Shown: positions 31,665 to 44,879, counted from the stretch's first letter. The stretch is 64,000 bases of DNA from Lumnitzera littorea (GCA_024138015.1 JAMXBB010000009.1:40432149-40496148), one strand, 5' to 3'. Program-made: numbers and translations. Notes: a model not told the origin generated them from the letters alone.

Positions 31665-33362
31665 ATAGTGCACAACTATCCCTTGATGGTACACTTTGTA
31701 TAGAGTAGATTCTTTTTTTAGTCTTCCTTAAAGTTCGGCATAGACATAGGTTTCTTCTTCCTCCTCAAGCTTGCTTTTGTCAATGTTATCTACTACATCT
31801 CCTAAAAGCACCATGGCACATCAATTCAAACGCTCAACAACCATGTGTCTAAAGCCCAAGCATTTAAATCACTTCACTTCACTTATCTTCCATCCTGAGG
31901 TTTGTCCCTTCTCATATGTTAATAGGGTCGGCTTAACCTCAATTTGGCTCAGCTGGCCTACTCAACCCTATTGTCCTGTTCGGCTATCATTAGGTCAATA
32001 ATTTCTCTCGTCGGCTCAAGAGGATCTCCTCAATTCGACTTGTGTAAGTTAATGTGAAATAGGGTTTCGAGAAAATGTTAGTCCAAGCTGGCTTGGAGTA
32101 TTTCTTTTCTACTTTTCAACCCTTTATACTACCTTAATTGCCTCTTCTATAATACAAAACCTCTATACTTCTACAATATTACCGATCTCATATTTAACTA
32201 TAGAAATGAAAATCGACACTATACGAGCCTTTGTTCATCCACGTCAGCTCGAATCATCATCATCTAGAATTCTCTCACATAATCGTCCATAGATCGGCTT
32301 CCCTGGCAAAGTTCTTGCAATTTGGCAAATGTGTCCTACAAGTATGTCTCGAGCACAAATCTACCCCTCAACAATCTTTTCATCCCATCTTAAGTTCTTA
32401 CACATCATCTTCCATTCCTTTCTCTAGCTGCATTCAAATTCTTTCATCACATAATAGCGTATCCAGAAAATTCAAGTGCAGTAAGTCACACTTTAACAAT
32501 ATCAGTAAACCCATAATAGTCAATCACTTTCTCTACCTTCTCTTCCCATTCCAAATATTCATATGCATCTCCACTTCCATTGAAAGGTAGGATTTAGGCC
32601 TTAACATTGTCAAGTCCTCAAGAAGCTCAGCATCCTCACTCTTACACTTGATAGTACCTAACCTCTTCTTCTTCTTCTCCTTCGGTTTCCACATCTACTT
32701 CCTCATCATCTTCTTCTATCTCCTCCAACTTCAATCATCATCTAACAACTCAGTCTACTACCCCCCCCCCCCCCCATCTCGATGGGGTCAAAATGGGCGA
32801 TTAGCTCTACCACCTTAGCCATAGCGTCTCTTTAGAACATTTTTAGGTAGGTTATGGTGCGGTCCACCCTAGGGTAGTTGTCTGTTAACTTACATCATGG
32901 TGACCAGGCTCTCAACAAGATTAGTAAGTCTATCAAGCTTATCATCAACTAACCTAGGAGTGTTACTACTATTATGAGCATAATCAAGTTGAGCACCACT
33001 ACTTTAGTCACCAATAATACCCTGAACACTCGAATCCAATGTTGTGTAATACTTATCTAAACAACACAACATATGACAAACACCTCTATTTACTACCCAA
33101 AAATCTTACCAACGCACACTAACAACTTTAATACTCGGCACTCACTTAAGTAGAACAAAAATGAGCTTGCTTTGTTTTCGTAGTGAAATATGGAGTAACA
33201 ATGGAATTACACTTACAAACATACAAATCTTTTCTACGTAACTCAAAACTTCAAAACTTACTTCACAAAATATGCTACAACAACTACGGAAGGAACATAG
33301 TAGCCACTAATAAAAAACACAAACCAAAAACTTCATTGCAACTTCACACACTCTCTCTTGAA
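31665..33362 (-). pseudogene. E2 gag with zinc knuckle, broken
   Basis: Minus-strand reading from the primer site downward. The capsid block FNGSGDAYEYLEWEEKVEKV begins near 32575. It is followed by VIDYYGFTDIVKV, LEFSGYAIM, FAKLQELCQGSRSMDDYVRE (about 32325-32265) and IRADVDEQR. A knuckle-like CFKCLGFRHMVVERLN near 31865 has lost its last cysteine. Then come EEEEETYVYAEL and the protease start LCTII at 31679-31665. The C15 run at 32761-32775 (G on this strand) is a slippage tract in the gag leader. Plus-strand ORFs at 31771-32001 and 32231-32590 are shadows. The order gag then protease matches E1. Confidence 0.8.
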
Positions 33363-33379
33363 ACCATGCTCTGATACCA
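33363..33379 (-). promoter_or_regulatory. E2 primer binding site (tRNA-Met)
   Basis: Minus strand TGGTATCAGAGCATGGT, a perfect match to the usual tRNA-Met site over its first 12 bases, seven bases after the LTR end. Confidence 0.9.
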
Positions 33380-33386
33380 GCACAAC

Positions 33387-34285
33387 TGATGCATCTCCGA
33401 GGTTGAATACACAAAAAAACACCATAACGAAGAGAACCAAAAGAAAATAAAAGAAGATTAGCAAAGTCCAAGTAGCTACCAATTGGATATGACATACTAA
33501 TCGATCCTACTCAGCCTATAATCTACTGGATATGACTCATAGGTTTAAACTATAAGGTCACTTTCCATTATTCCTTGTTAAAGAGAGTAGATAAGCGTTA
33601 GAATGATAATGAGAACAGTAGAATTTCTCACAAAAAGGAATTGGTATCAATTTTGTTAATGAGGTTGATTGATTGCTACATACAAAATGAATGGGGTTTA
33701 TATACTAGCCCCATTAGGGTTATAAGTACGTATGAAAAAACAAAAAAGGTAATTTACAATTAGAATACATGAAACATACTAAAAAGGTAAAAGAGACAAA
33801 GAATGTTTAGTATAGAAAGAGTAAAGAATCCTTTTAGAATGTTGTGCTAAAAGATGTGTCACATGATGGCTAGTGTTCTAAAATATAATACAATCTTAAC
33901 AAAATAAAGAAAAGAGTCTATAGTCAAAGCCGACTTGATTTGAATCAGGTAAGAGCTCAGTTAATCAACCACTAGAGAGTATTCGGCTTGGATTGGATCA
34001 GGTGCTAGTGGTTGGCTCAAGAGATCAGTTCGGACAGTCATTTGAGGCTAGTTCGCTCAGATGTTGCTTGTATCATGGTATGATTGCTTGATAAGTCGGC
34101 CTGTATGCTTAACAAGTCGACACATTTGCTTGATAGCTTTAGGTTGGCAATAGAGTGAAACATGAAGGTTGAGATAGGAATTCTTGTCTTGGATGTAGTT
34201 TCGAGCTAATATTCTCTATGTGAGCCCTTGGAGTCCTCTAGCTCGATTATATGTGATCAGTCTAAAAAGTTGATTCCTATCATCA
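33387..34285 (-). mobile_element. 5' LTR of E2
   Basis: Minus strand begins TGATGATAGGAATCAACTT and ends GATGCATCA, 899 bp. A TATA box TATATAAACC lies at about 33697-33706 on the minus strand. ORFs inside or next to it (33183-33495) are chance readings. Confidence 0.8.
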
Positions 34286-34324
34286 AGAAGAGACGGTATT
34301 TTCATAAAAAAAGGGGGTAATTTT
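34286..34324 (+). repeat. Left flank and target duplication of the LINE
   Basis: GGTAATTTT at 34316-34324 recurs at 37154-37162 directly after the LINE poly(A) tail. Confidence 0.7.
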
Positions 34325-37153
34325 ATAATTTTTGTTGACATATAATTTTATATTATATGTTACTCATGGATTTTAGGATAAGTTTTATAGTAATATTTTG
34401 TTACCGCCATGTTCTTTTTAATCTATGAAACCTGACATTTTTGTTCCCAAAAGTCCCTCACCCTAAGTCAATTAGCCAACTTAGACTCATTAGTCTATGC
34501 AATTTTGTTTATAAAATCTTTTGAAAAATTATTGCAAATAAACTTAAACCTTTTTTAATGTGATATCATTTCAAAAAATGAGAGTACTTTTATTTTAGAA
34601 AGGTTTATTCAAGATAATTTTCTAATAGCTTATGAGTTCTTTCATTTTATGAAAAATAAAAACAATGGTAAGGTCTTTAGTTACAACCTTAAACTAGATA
34701 TGAATAATGCTTATGACTAGGTATAGTGAGATTTTCTTAAGGGAATTCTTCAAAGATTGGGTTTGGATAGTCATTGTGTGCAATAGGTTATGATGTGTGT
34801 CGAAACTATAGAGTTTAATGTTCTTGTGAATGGGAAGAAAGTGGGGCATATGGTTCTAACAAGAGGTCTAAGACAAGGCAACCCTTTATCGCCTTACTCA
34901 TTCGTATTAGTAGTTGATGTGTTATCAAATAGATTGTCCCAACTAGCATTAGAAGGGGATTAGACCAAAAAATAATTATCTAATGATTTCCCATCTTCTT
35001 CATGCTAATGTTTCTCTATTTTTTATGGATATTGATGCGACTAATTTGGGTGTTTTTAAATCTATTATGTTTAAACATTATGATGCTTCAAGATAAGTTA
35101 TAAGCTTTGCAAAGTTCTGCCTTTTCTTTAATATTAACATACCTTATCACCTAAGAAGAGAGGCAAAAGTACTTCTAAGTGTGGAGGAAGCTAATAACTC
35201 AATAAATACTTAGGTTTACCTACGATTTGGAGGAGATCTAAGGTAGAAACTTTAAAGTTTGTTAAAGACAAGATTGAAGGAAAGCTACAAAGGTAAAAGC
35301 GAAGCCTTTTAAGGGAAGTTAGTTGAGAAATCTCAGTAAAGGCTATGACCTTTGCAATACCTACCTATCCTATAGGATGCTTTAAGATTCCAAAAAAGTA
35401 ATATGGTGTGGTTCAATCAATGGATTGATGGCTAACTTTTTTTTTTTTTTTTTGGAAGGAGAATGAGGGAGGGATTCATAGGCTAACTTAACTAAATCAA
35501 AGAACTTGGGTGGAATGGGTCTAAAAGACTTGCATACTTTTTACCTAACTCTCCTTACCAAACTAGAATGGAGCTTACAAAATAACCGAGAAGCTCTTTG
35601 AGCTAAAGTGCTAAAAGATTTGTTTTTTCCTAGTGTTAAGTTTTAGGATGCAAGGAAAGGTGGAAGGGCGTCATAGGGTTAGCTAAGTATCCTAGAAGGG
35701 CATGATGTGTTGTTTGAAGGGGGTTTGTGGAAGATCAACGATGGTAAATCAGTGAGAGAGTAGCTTGATAGATGGGTGCTTAGCTTAGAGAATTTCACAT
35801 TACAAAGCAAAGGTAGCAATAAGGACAAGGTTTTGAAAGTAGAGGACTTGATTGATAGGGATGGAAGATGGTGGAATTTGAGAAGATTAACAAATAATAT
35901 TACTAAGAATGAAAAAGTTGCAATTAGAGAGATTATGTTACCTGCTCATGCTAATAAAGATATGTTGGTTTGACATATTCTAGGAATGGTGTCTACTTTG
36001 CAAAATCAATATACTTCTTCCTCGTAAAATGTATGACACCCTAAGATGTTCATGTACCTTCTTCATTTAACCAATTAACTATAAAAGATTAGAATGTTAT
36101 TTGGAGGTTAGATGTACAATCAAAAGTAAAGCACTTTATATGGAAAGGGTTTGCAAATTTACTACTTGTAATGGAGAATCTTGCCAAGTATAAGATGCTT
36201 CTGGATAGAAGATGCCATCTTTGTGGGAAAGTTAAAATTGTTGAGCATGTACTTTTTCTTTACCCATAGGTTAAGGTTATATGGTTTGGGGTTCTAAAAG
36301 TAAGGGCATTGAGTCAAGATATAGCATGATTTTGGAGATGGTTCCTTTATCATTAAACAAGGGTAGCTATGATTGGGTTTCAAGTTTGGATCATGGAGTA
36401 GTAATTACTTAGATTGCGTACATGGGAAATTTAGAAGGTGAGATGTTCAATAATCTATAGGTCCATGAAGCTTAATTCGGAGGGAGTAATATGGAGAGTA
36501 AAACATACAATAGCGGTGTGGTCCAATTTGAGGGAAAAAGAGGAGAGATTGTAGATGATGATGGATATGATTCAATCTAGGGTTCGAAAGGCTCCTAATG
36601 TAGGGCTCCTGAAGACTAATGTAGATGGATTCTATTGTTGTAGAGATCGATTTAATGTTGTAGCATGCATGGCTTGAGATGCGAATAGCCATGTAATTAA
36701 TAAGTTTTCATCATTGACTAACGTATCCAATACAGTACATGCAAAGTGTATTGCTATCCTTAAAGCTATTTAGCTTGCAAGAAATAATGAGTGGGTTAAG
36801 ACTATAATGGAATCAGATGCTTGTAATGTAGTAAAGGCTCTTAACACCAACTCAAAGATAGTGGGCTAGGCTTGTGACAAATTGATCGAAGAGATAAAAG
36901 AAGCATGGGTTTTAACAATATTAGGATCTGTTATATTTTTAGAAATGCAAATGTTGTAGTAGATTAGGTAGCCATTTATGTTAGAAGGTAAATTTATCAT
37001 ATGGATTGGTGGTTAAACACCCCATCTGACCTTTCTAGGCTACTTTCTCTTGACTATTTAACTATTGGTAGTTCTTTGGTAGTTACCTCGAATGATGAAC
37101 TACACTTTGGTTGACATCTTATAAATAATTTCTTCCTTTGATTAAAAAAAAAA
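34325..37153 (+). pseudogene. 5'-truncated L1-type LINE, ORF2 remnant
   Basis: Non-LTR retrotransposon reverse transcriptase; endonuclease and early RT are missing. Seen in shifting frames: ISLCNFVYKIF (about 34482), YDRV-type MNNAYDXVX at 34699, GILQRLGLDSH-like residues, MMCVETIEFNVLVNGKKVG (34790-34846) and RGLRQGNPLSPYSFVLVVDV (34864-34923). At the catalytic position the text reads LLHANVSLFF (34994) where FADD is expected, so the active site is gone. A zinc-ribbon CHLCGKVKIVEHVLFLY lies at 36211-36261. A plant RNase H-type end runs LLKTNVDGFYCC (36608), CIAILKAIQLARNNEWV, ESDACNVVKALN (36811). It closes with an A10 tail (37144-37153). The open piece 35776-35970 is a fragment of this frame. 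Confidence 0.85.
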
Positions 37154-37162
37154 GGTAATTTT

Positions 37163-38682
37163 CCTTGGTGTAAAATTTCCTCTTACTTAAAATAATAGAT
37201 ATCAATATCAATATCAATCATATGGTCTTAAATATAAGCAAAAAGAAAAGAGGGAAAATTATATTGACAATGATTATTTTTTCTAGAAATCATTATAACA
37301 GCATCCCTAAACTTTGATCCCTATCTTAAATGATAGATATCAGTATCAATATCAATCATATGGTCCTAAATGTAAGTTACAAATAACACATAACTATTGA
37401 TAAATATGTGGTATAAAAGGTGTTTGCTTTTTCAATATGGAAAAATGACATCAAGATCAAAATTCAAGGAGCATTAAAATATACTTGATAAGTTCAATGG
37501 CATATTTTTGCACCAAAATCAAAGTTTGGAGTGGTTATTTATAACATTTAAAAATTCAAAGATATATCTACACTACAGTCAAAATTTATAGGCTTATTTG
37601 CCATTTTCTCCTATTTTCCTATATATGATATCATGTGATTATCTAAGGTAGAGTTGGAGACTAGAATTTCCCCATGTTGATTCAATTCTTTCAAGTACTT
37701 TGCTTTTTTTCGTTTTCTTTTTTTGAATTTTGGGAACCTAAATGATAGCTTTTACTTATTCATTTATACATAAAACTTTAGAGTTAAATACAACATAATA
37801 CATTAAAAGAGAGATTTATCTTAGTCCATCCTAATACTTACAACTAAAGCTATGCAACGAGTCAACCTAACCTAGAATCGCTGATTCACGAGCTAGTTCC
37901 ATGGTGAACCATAACTTACTCATGTGTTGATGGTTTCGAGCCAATTCGTAGACCTTGAACCCTTTTTTTTTTTCATTTTCTTTTCTTTTTCTGTTTTTCC
38001 TTGCCAAACCTTAAACCCTTTTTTTTTTTCCTTTCTTCCTTCACCAAAGCATGCATTCCAATTGAACAAAAATTAAAATGTAGAGAAGTCTTTTACAATA
38101 CAAAAAACTAATCTAATCGAGCAGAGCGAATTGGTTGGAAGGAAAATATTTTTTAATATATTTTTTGGTTGCCCGGAAGATATCTACATATTTGCTAATT
38201 AGAATCAGACCACCGTAGTTTGGTTTAGATTTTTAAAAAACCTTTAGTCTATTGGTCAATTTTACATTTTGCAAAAAGAATACAAGTATACGTGACCATC
38301 CAATTTAATTTTTTAAAGAATAATAATTTCACTTGACCATTTCCAAGCCAGGCTAATTCATAATTCGGAACTACCCTTGCACAATTCTAGCAAGGGGTAG
38401 GGGCTTTCAATACTAATCGTTGCTTCTTCTTTTTTTCTTTTTTTTAGTCTAAGGTGATTCAGGCCCAACCTCTTTCGGGTTAGGCCAATTCACAATTCAG
38501 AACCGGGCCTTGCACGAGTCTTCTTATAGCTACTTACTTGTAACTTTTGTGTATATTTATGGCATCTAGCTAAATCTTTCTATGCATAAATTAAGGATTT
38601 ATAAATCAGTTGCTAACTTAATCAACTTATGCTTCTTTCTTTGATAATAACAGCATCGAAGTAAAAATCAGCTAAGTGCATA
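37163..38682. other. Unassigned sequence with a short direct repeat
   Basis: No gene seen. TAGATATCAxTATCAATATC with CAATCATATGGTC occurs at about 37197 and 37331 (134-bp spacing), a small diverged tandem duplication. T-rich runs occur at 37957-38035. Nothing else recognised. Confidence 0.5.
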
Positions 38683-40104
38683 TGTCACGAGATGGGAGGC
38701 TTACCCCTTCCACAAGTGTCCATATAATACTCAACCTTCCTTTACCTCATGTATTTTCTTTTATTATAAAGGGGAAGCCAGCCTTTATCCTTCCTATCTT
38801 CCTAAGATTATTCCAAGACCTTTTATCTTTAGCAGTGCCGACTGGCATTGTCGCCATCCCCCATATGATAGGGACGTCCAACTTGCCAATTAATTTCAGC
38901 CTATAATGGTCATCACTAAGGGAGTGGCATTAGCTTCTAACCAGTTTGCTTACGAGAGGCCAACCTCACTTTGAGAAACTACTGTACCCTCAGAACAAAC
39001 CGCCTGTTGATACCACTCACTTCATATTAAGCCCCAAGATGAACACCCCTACTTCTATCTAAAATACGGACTATGATATTCTCCCCTACCTAAATCTATG
39101 ATACCCTCGTGGTAAGGCCAACTCTTAGCCACTAACCTTCCATATAAGATCACCGACCCTATTCCTCCATTTGCCAACTCCGCACCAAGTTCATCTCTAC
39201 TAAGACTTCAGGGCTTCCATAGAGCCCCTTACCCTCATCCTCTCCTCTCATCCTCCAAAATCGCCTCTGGTTAAGTAGGTCAATGGTATGGTTTGCTCTT
39301 TAAGCTCTTTTCATTTTCTCAAGATCACTAACCCTTTTCCACTCATTGCCCAACTCTACCCAAGCTCACCTCTGCCAAAACTGAAGGCTTCCATAAGCTT
39401 CTCTCATACGCTTACTCTCTTCTCTTGTCCTATAAGATCACCTCTTACTAAGTGGCTTAACGATAGGGTCTACTTATTGAAGTTCACTTTTATCTTATTC
39501 TTAGGATTCGACCAATGTTTTGTTACAATGTTGTTCATGGCATAGCTACCCCCTCTAGCAACGATGCCTTCCACCTGGTGACTGCTCTTCCCCTCAAGTT
39601 TCATCCAAATGAGGTCAATTGTCAATAAGAACTACCCTTTTTCATTAAGTACGTTGGGTAGCATTTAAGTGGCTCCACTAAGTTGGAACTTTATGCTTTG
39701 CTACCACTTGTCATGGGATAGGAGGTTTACCCTCTCCACAAATGCTCGTGCAGCACTTAACCCTCCTTTGCCTCATGTGTTTTCTTTGATTACAGAGAGC
39801 GAGTGAGCCTTTATCCTTCCTATCTTCTTAAGAGTATTCCAAGCCCTTCTATCTTTAAGAGTGTCGATCAGCATTGTCACCATGCTCCATATGATAGGTT
39901 AGTCTAACTTCTCAATTGGTTTCGACCTACCATAACGATCATCAAGAGAGCGATATCAGATCCCAACCAATTTACTTACGGAAGGTCAATCCCGCCTCGA
40001 AAGACTACTCCACCCTACAAACAAACTATCTATTAACACCACTCGTATCACATTAAGCCTTAAGTTAAACATCCCTACTTCTATCCAAAACATGGACCAT
40101 GACA
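38683..40104 (-). mobile_element. TRIM-like small LTR retrotransposon
   Basis: 1422 bp with two LTRs of 396 bp each (38683-39078 and 39709-40104) in direct orientation. Minus strand: 5' LTR starts TGTCATGGTCC and ends CCCATGACA. After two bases comes a primer site TGGTAGCAAAGC (39706-39695), two changes from the tRNA-Met type. The internal region is only 630 bp, with no full gag or pol. A polypurine tract AGGTAGGGGAGAA stands next to the 3' LTR (39091-39079). These are all the cis parts of a terminal-repeat retrotransposon in miniature. Flanks (GCATA and CATTT) do not form a clear target duplication. ORFs at 38676-38906, 39288-39545 are chance readings. Confidence 0.8.
39120..39460. repeat. 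168-bp tandem repeat inside the TRIM-like element
   Basis: Two imperfect copies around GATCACxxACCC..CC..CATTTGCCAACTC..CTTCCATA, at about 39157 and 39325. They fill most of the internal region. Confidence 0.65.
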
Positions 40105-42112
40105 CATTTATATGAATTCAACGTGACCTTAGCTAGGATCTATGGTTGAGTTGACACTTAATGATGCATTGTTTTGTTCTGGTTAGTGTAGAGTAAGGAA
40201 GAAATAGAAAAAAAATGAGTAGTAAGGCTTTGCATTGGTCAAAGAGGGTTTTGATTGGTTTCATCCCATCATGAGCAACCATATAGAACCAATCGATTAG
40301 GTCCACTTCTATTGACTCTTCCACTTTCTACCAACATTAATACAATGGGTGTGATTAGTTTGAAATCAACAAAACCATTTTTGGTTTTTTTATTTTTGTT
40401 TATTCATTCATTTATTTGTTTATTTTATTCTAGTATTTTAATGGTAGTGCAATCACAAGAAGTTTGGAAAAGTATAAACCAAATTGAGAGTGGTGTCATT
40501 ACAAGATGTTTGAATAATTATCAAGGAAAATCATACAAATAATTATCAAGGAAAATCATTTTCTTAAATTTTACTAATAGCATAATTGAGCCCTTATAGC
40601 AGAGTAGCAAAGCTTAATATAAACTTTAATTAAGACTAATTTAATTTTTTTAACTTGTACTGGGTAAACTTAGAGCTTAATTCGAGTGTTGTAATTAAAA
40701 TTTTGCAATCTGTTACAACTAATGAGTTCAAGAAGCTATTCAAACAAATATGAAAAATACAAAGGCTTAATTACGTACAAACAAGATATGGGGAAATCAT
40801 ACCATATTACACGAAGTTTCGTTAAGGATTTAGTTATAGATTTTCTTCTTGTAATTAACCACAAATAACATGGGCCATTGCTAGAGAAAAAGGAGAAATC
40901 ATTGCATGGAAGTTGTTTATGAACTAAGGAGCAAGAATTAGGTGGTCCAAAAACCCTCATCTAAGGGTAGTTATTTCACCAATGTTTTACCTTAAACAAT
41001 TAAACACATAGATGGATCATTTTATCCTATCTAACAAAAAAAGAAAAAAGAAAGGATCAATTGAAGATTATCTAATTGAAAGCAGAAACATCGTACTAAA
41101 TTTGGATTACTTTAGCTTTTTCATACCTAAAACTTTCATAGAATATTTTCACAAGATGCAGTAATTGAAATTCATTCCCCTTGTCCCCTTCTATAGAGAG
41201 AGAATGTACATAATGGGGATATTCCTGGGTTGAAGGTTATGAGAGCTTCAACAATTACCCATCAACGTCACCATCGAAACTCTGTTGTTAGTTTATGTTA
41301 CTCCTTTTTATAGCATTTTTCTTTGTTATATCATATTGAAATTGGATAGCTACAGATCAAGTAATGAAACTTGAATATAATTAACATGCTAAACTTGAAC
41401 CACTAAGTATGGGAAACTAGGGATGTCCAATGAAACTATCTTCAATGAAAGAAAAAATTAAAAGAGACATAAATAAAGAAAAGTGGCTGTGTGTTTTCCT
41501 GAATGTTTTGACTACACCTGATACTGGTACTATTAGGTCCCCACCGTTTCCTCTTTCTTTATATACACAAAGGACGAACGACAAAGGGTCGTCTTATTTT
41601 TTGTTTTTTTACCCGAGGCAAGAACAACGATGAACGACAAAGTTCAATTTCACTTTTTACTCCGATGCATGCTTAGGCTCTAAAAGTGGTGACTTTTTGT
41701 TGCTGAAATTCACATGCAAAAGGACATCATGTGGATATATATATATCAATGCATATGCATATTTTTGAAGAAGATCTCACAATCACTTTATTAAAATTAT
41801 CATCGTAAGACGTGAGTTTATAATTATGATGATGTGGATTTCATCAGTAACTAATATGCCACGTCAACGCTGATTAATTAATTAACGAGGATTCATTAAT
41901 GATTTAGATAAAATGATAGATCATGTTTTATTATTGGAAAACCAGCGTAACAAGGTATAATGGACTTTAATGGTTAAGCTTGGACTATTGCACAATGTAG
42001 TGAATTATACTTATTACACATCATTTTGCACGTGATCAATCAATTAGGTGAACCCTTTATATGACTAAGTTCTATTGAAATTTATGGATATATATAACTT
42101 AATGTAATATTC

Positions 42113-42205
42113 ACTGAGTCTTGCCACAACTGGTGACCGGAAGGTTATGGATTTAACGCATGTAAACAGTCTCTTTAATTTTACAATTTGCTAAAGGCTC
42201 CGAAG
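42113..42205 (+). repeat. Possible degraded Au-like SINE fragment
   Basis: GCCACAACTGGTGACCGGAA, then GGTTATGGATTTAAC and AACAGTCTCTTTAA resemble, in order, the 5' tRNA-derived part of plant Au SINEs (a decayed B box after GACCGGAAGGT). The 3' half is not recognisable. Confidence 0.3.
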
Positions 42206-42782
42206 AGTCTATTGCATACATAAATTTAATTTACATTTATTTTGAGAGCAGATTTATTTTACATTTATACATAATATATTAGCTTTCTAGAATTTGTAAT
42301 TTTATAGTGTCTATAATTATCGATCTTGTAATGACAATGAAGTGCACCTGGTGATTTTAGTTGGTCAAAATGAAATGAATCCTCTTAAATCTATTTTGAA
42401 AACTAAGGGTCAATAGTACAGAATGAATAAGATATAAGACTTTGTTCATACCCTAATTTATAAGGATAACTTTCTAAATTTATGAATGAGAACTCACCCT
42501 ATGACTACTTAAAACTACCATAGAACTTATACTTCATGGAATCTATTAGGATACAAATTATCCTATAGAGGGCTAAATTTAAGTTTGAGCTTTAAGTCTA
42601 TTAATTAATTAGGTTTGACTCTTTAAACTAAGGTGACTAGACCCAAAAAATCGAATCTAGATATTCGAAATGATTAAGGGAGTTTTGGTGTAATAGATTT
42701 AGAGTAGAGTCAGTTGGATCGATTCGTCTGATCCAACATTTCTCAACATGGCTGAAAAAATAAGGCTACCTTATTAGGCCTA

Positions 42783-42861
42783 AGATTATAATAGAAGACT
42801 ATTTAAGGTCCATTAAGGGAAAGATTATAATAGAAGACTACTTAAAGTCCATTAAGGGAAT
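42783..42861. repeat. Tandem duplication of about 40 bp
   Basis: AAGATTATAATAGAAGACTA, then TTTAAGGTCCATTAAGGGA occurs twice in a row with three differences (second copy CTTAAAGTCC). Confidence 0.85.
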
Positions 42862-44879
42862 TGATGAATTCTAATCATTAATTATCATCACGATTTAACG
42901 GGTAAGATCAATGGCCATCCTTTATAAATATCCATATATCTCTCTTATTTAAATAAGAGATAATTGGCATAAACCATGTTCCTTTATCAAATTCTTGTCA
43001 TGAAAAATTAAGCACTTAAATATTTAAAGAATACTTCGATATTTTTCATAAATAGTGGAATTTGATGCCTTAGAGCTCCTTCACCTGTCATCATAAGTGT
43101 TAAAGTCTTATTAAGATCACTTTCCTTTCTCTCTACACTTTTCTCCTGATCATCTTGTACAAATCATCACTTAATAGTGTATTTATCACACCACACGCAT
43201 GTAACATTCATGCTCAAACCTTCATACCTACATATCCTATGAATAAAACATGTGAATTTTTCATATTACATTTTATAAATATTAATATTCTAGGTAAATT
43301 TTCAACATCCCTGAACCCCTCAATATTTTTATAATATCCCACTCATTCAGCTTGCATAAAGACACATTCTCAACAAGTTAAAAAAAGTGTCACTACAAAG
43401 TCTACCTTTTATAACATTTTGAATAAAAGTCACATTATAAAATAAAAGTAACAAAATAACATGTACATGAAGAAGGCACAACCTCTACCTATGCAGGCCT
43501 TGTAATCTATTAAAAAGTTCCGTTCATTTATTTAAAGTATATAACACCAAATCTATTACATGAGTTTATACATATAGATTCCAATGGAAAATATGTAACG
43601 AGAAAAAGATGAGACAAGAGAGGATGAAAACAAAAACGTAAAAAGAGACAAGAGTGAGATGGAAAAAATGAAGTGGGAAATTTTTAAAGGTTTATTTTAG
43701 CTGGGCTTAGGCTACAACCTATATTTTTTTTTTCTTTTTTAATGGAACTTTGAAGGTAGAAATATAATATTTTCTAAATGTTGTTGTCATTATTTAATAA
43801 TTTCTATAGGATGAGTAAAACATGTTTTAGAATCTATATCGTATAGGTTCTAGAATGTGTATAAGGTATTGAGAGTTGAGATATCCTACCTTCCAAGCCT
43901 TCATAAGTAGGCTTTCCAAGAATTATATGTAAAACATATCACCTAATCTTTAATACTCACCCTAAATCTATCGAATCAAGTAGGACATTATTTTATATAT
44001 GGTACAATAGGTTAAAGTTCATCCTTACTAAAAAATATTAGATTATGTAACAAAATTTTTGTTCTAATGGATTTTCTATCCATTATGTTGGAAAAGCCTT
44101 TTTCACTTATCATGGTGTTTCAAAATGCTATTCCCAACACTCTAAATACATTTTCTTTGTGAAATAACAATGTCATAATAAATGGAAAAAAACATGAATT
44201 AAAGCACAATATATGTTCTACCTACAAGGATTTTATTATACCATCCTAAGTACTTATTAGGAGTGGGAAGTAAAGTATTTTATATTCTTCAATATTGATT
44301 GCACACCCCATAAAAAATAAACAATTATATAAAGATGATGAACTTTTATTTTATTTTTTTTTAGCTTCTAAATAAGTTAACTTATTCTTGTCAATAATAC
44401 TAGACTCTGATGAGAAAACAGTATTTCTCTCTACACCAAACATACACAACGGCCATCCTTCTTCATTACAAGAGAATAGACTCGTGTCATGAAGTAAAAC
44501 AACCCCTTTATAGAGAAAGAGCATGGTATTATTTAATGTTAAACGTTTTGAGCTTCTCAAGTTTGGAAAATAACAGAATCCAGCAAACTCCCTCGAGCTT
44601 AAAGAAAAATGTCCCTTTCACATGCTTAAGTGAAGCAATTTTTAATATATTAGGAAATGGGAATGGTGAGGGTTATAAGTAGGTGAACTAAACCCGTTAA
44701 TCCCTTGAAGCACAAAGAAATTAAGAGCCCACCAACCTCACCACCACCAATAATGTCCCATCCCATGTCACTTCAGTTATAGAAGTGCAGTTTAACTGAA
44801 TTCTCCAAGAAAAGCAGCCATATAATCCACCACAAAAATCCTAAAATATTAGGACAATCTTATAGATATCTCTACAACA

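Larger units (their letters stand above)
5160..34285 (-). mobile_element. Gypsy element E2, split by nested insertions
   Basis: The minus-strand gypsy element survives as four pieces: 5' LTR 34285-33387, primer site and gag 33379-31665, first protease piece 11408-11299, and second protease piece 5236-5160. The gaps are the plus-strand Athila (11409-31664) and the plus-strand gypsy element E1 (5237-11298). Joining across both gaps keeps the protease alignment. RT, integrase and the 3' LTR of E2 are not seen; sequence below about 5160 belongs to a different element. Confidence 0.8.
40105..44879. other. Unassigned AT-rich region
   Basis: No gene, RNA gene or LTR pair that I can support. Short ORFs (40133-40324 minus, 40255-40542, 40736-40960 minus, 41430-41633, 44351-44682) have no recognisable domains, signal peptides or conserved partners. 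42560-43330 has LTR-like looks (TTATAAATATCC at 42921, CCTTATTAGG blocks), but I see no terminal repeats or target duplication. Confidence 0.4.

Noticed and set aside
31771..32590. Plus-strand ORFs of 76 and 119 codons
   Set aside because: Shadows of the minus-strand E2 gag, whose capsid motifs are recognisable.
40133..41633. Small ORFs around 40.1-41.6 kb as a short-peptide gene
   Set aside because: No conserved motif, no clear signal peptide with a mature domain, and no promoter arrangement that decides a start.
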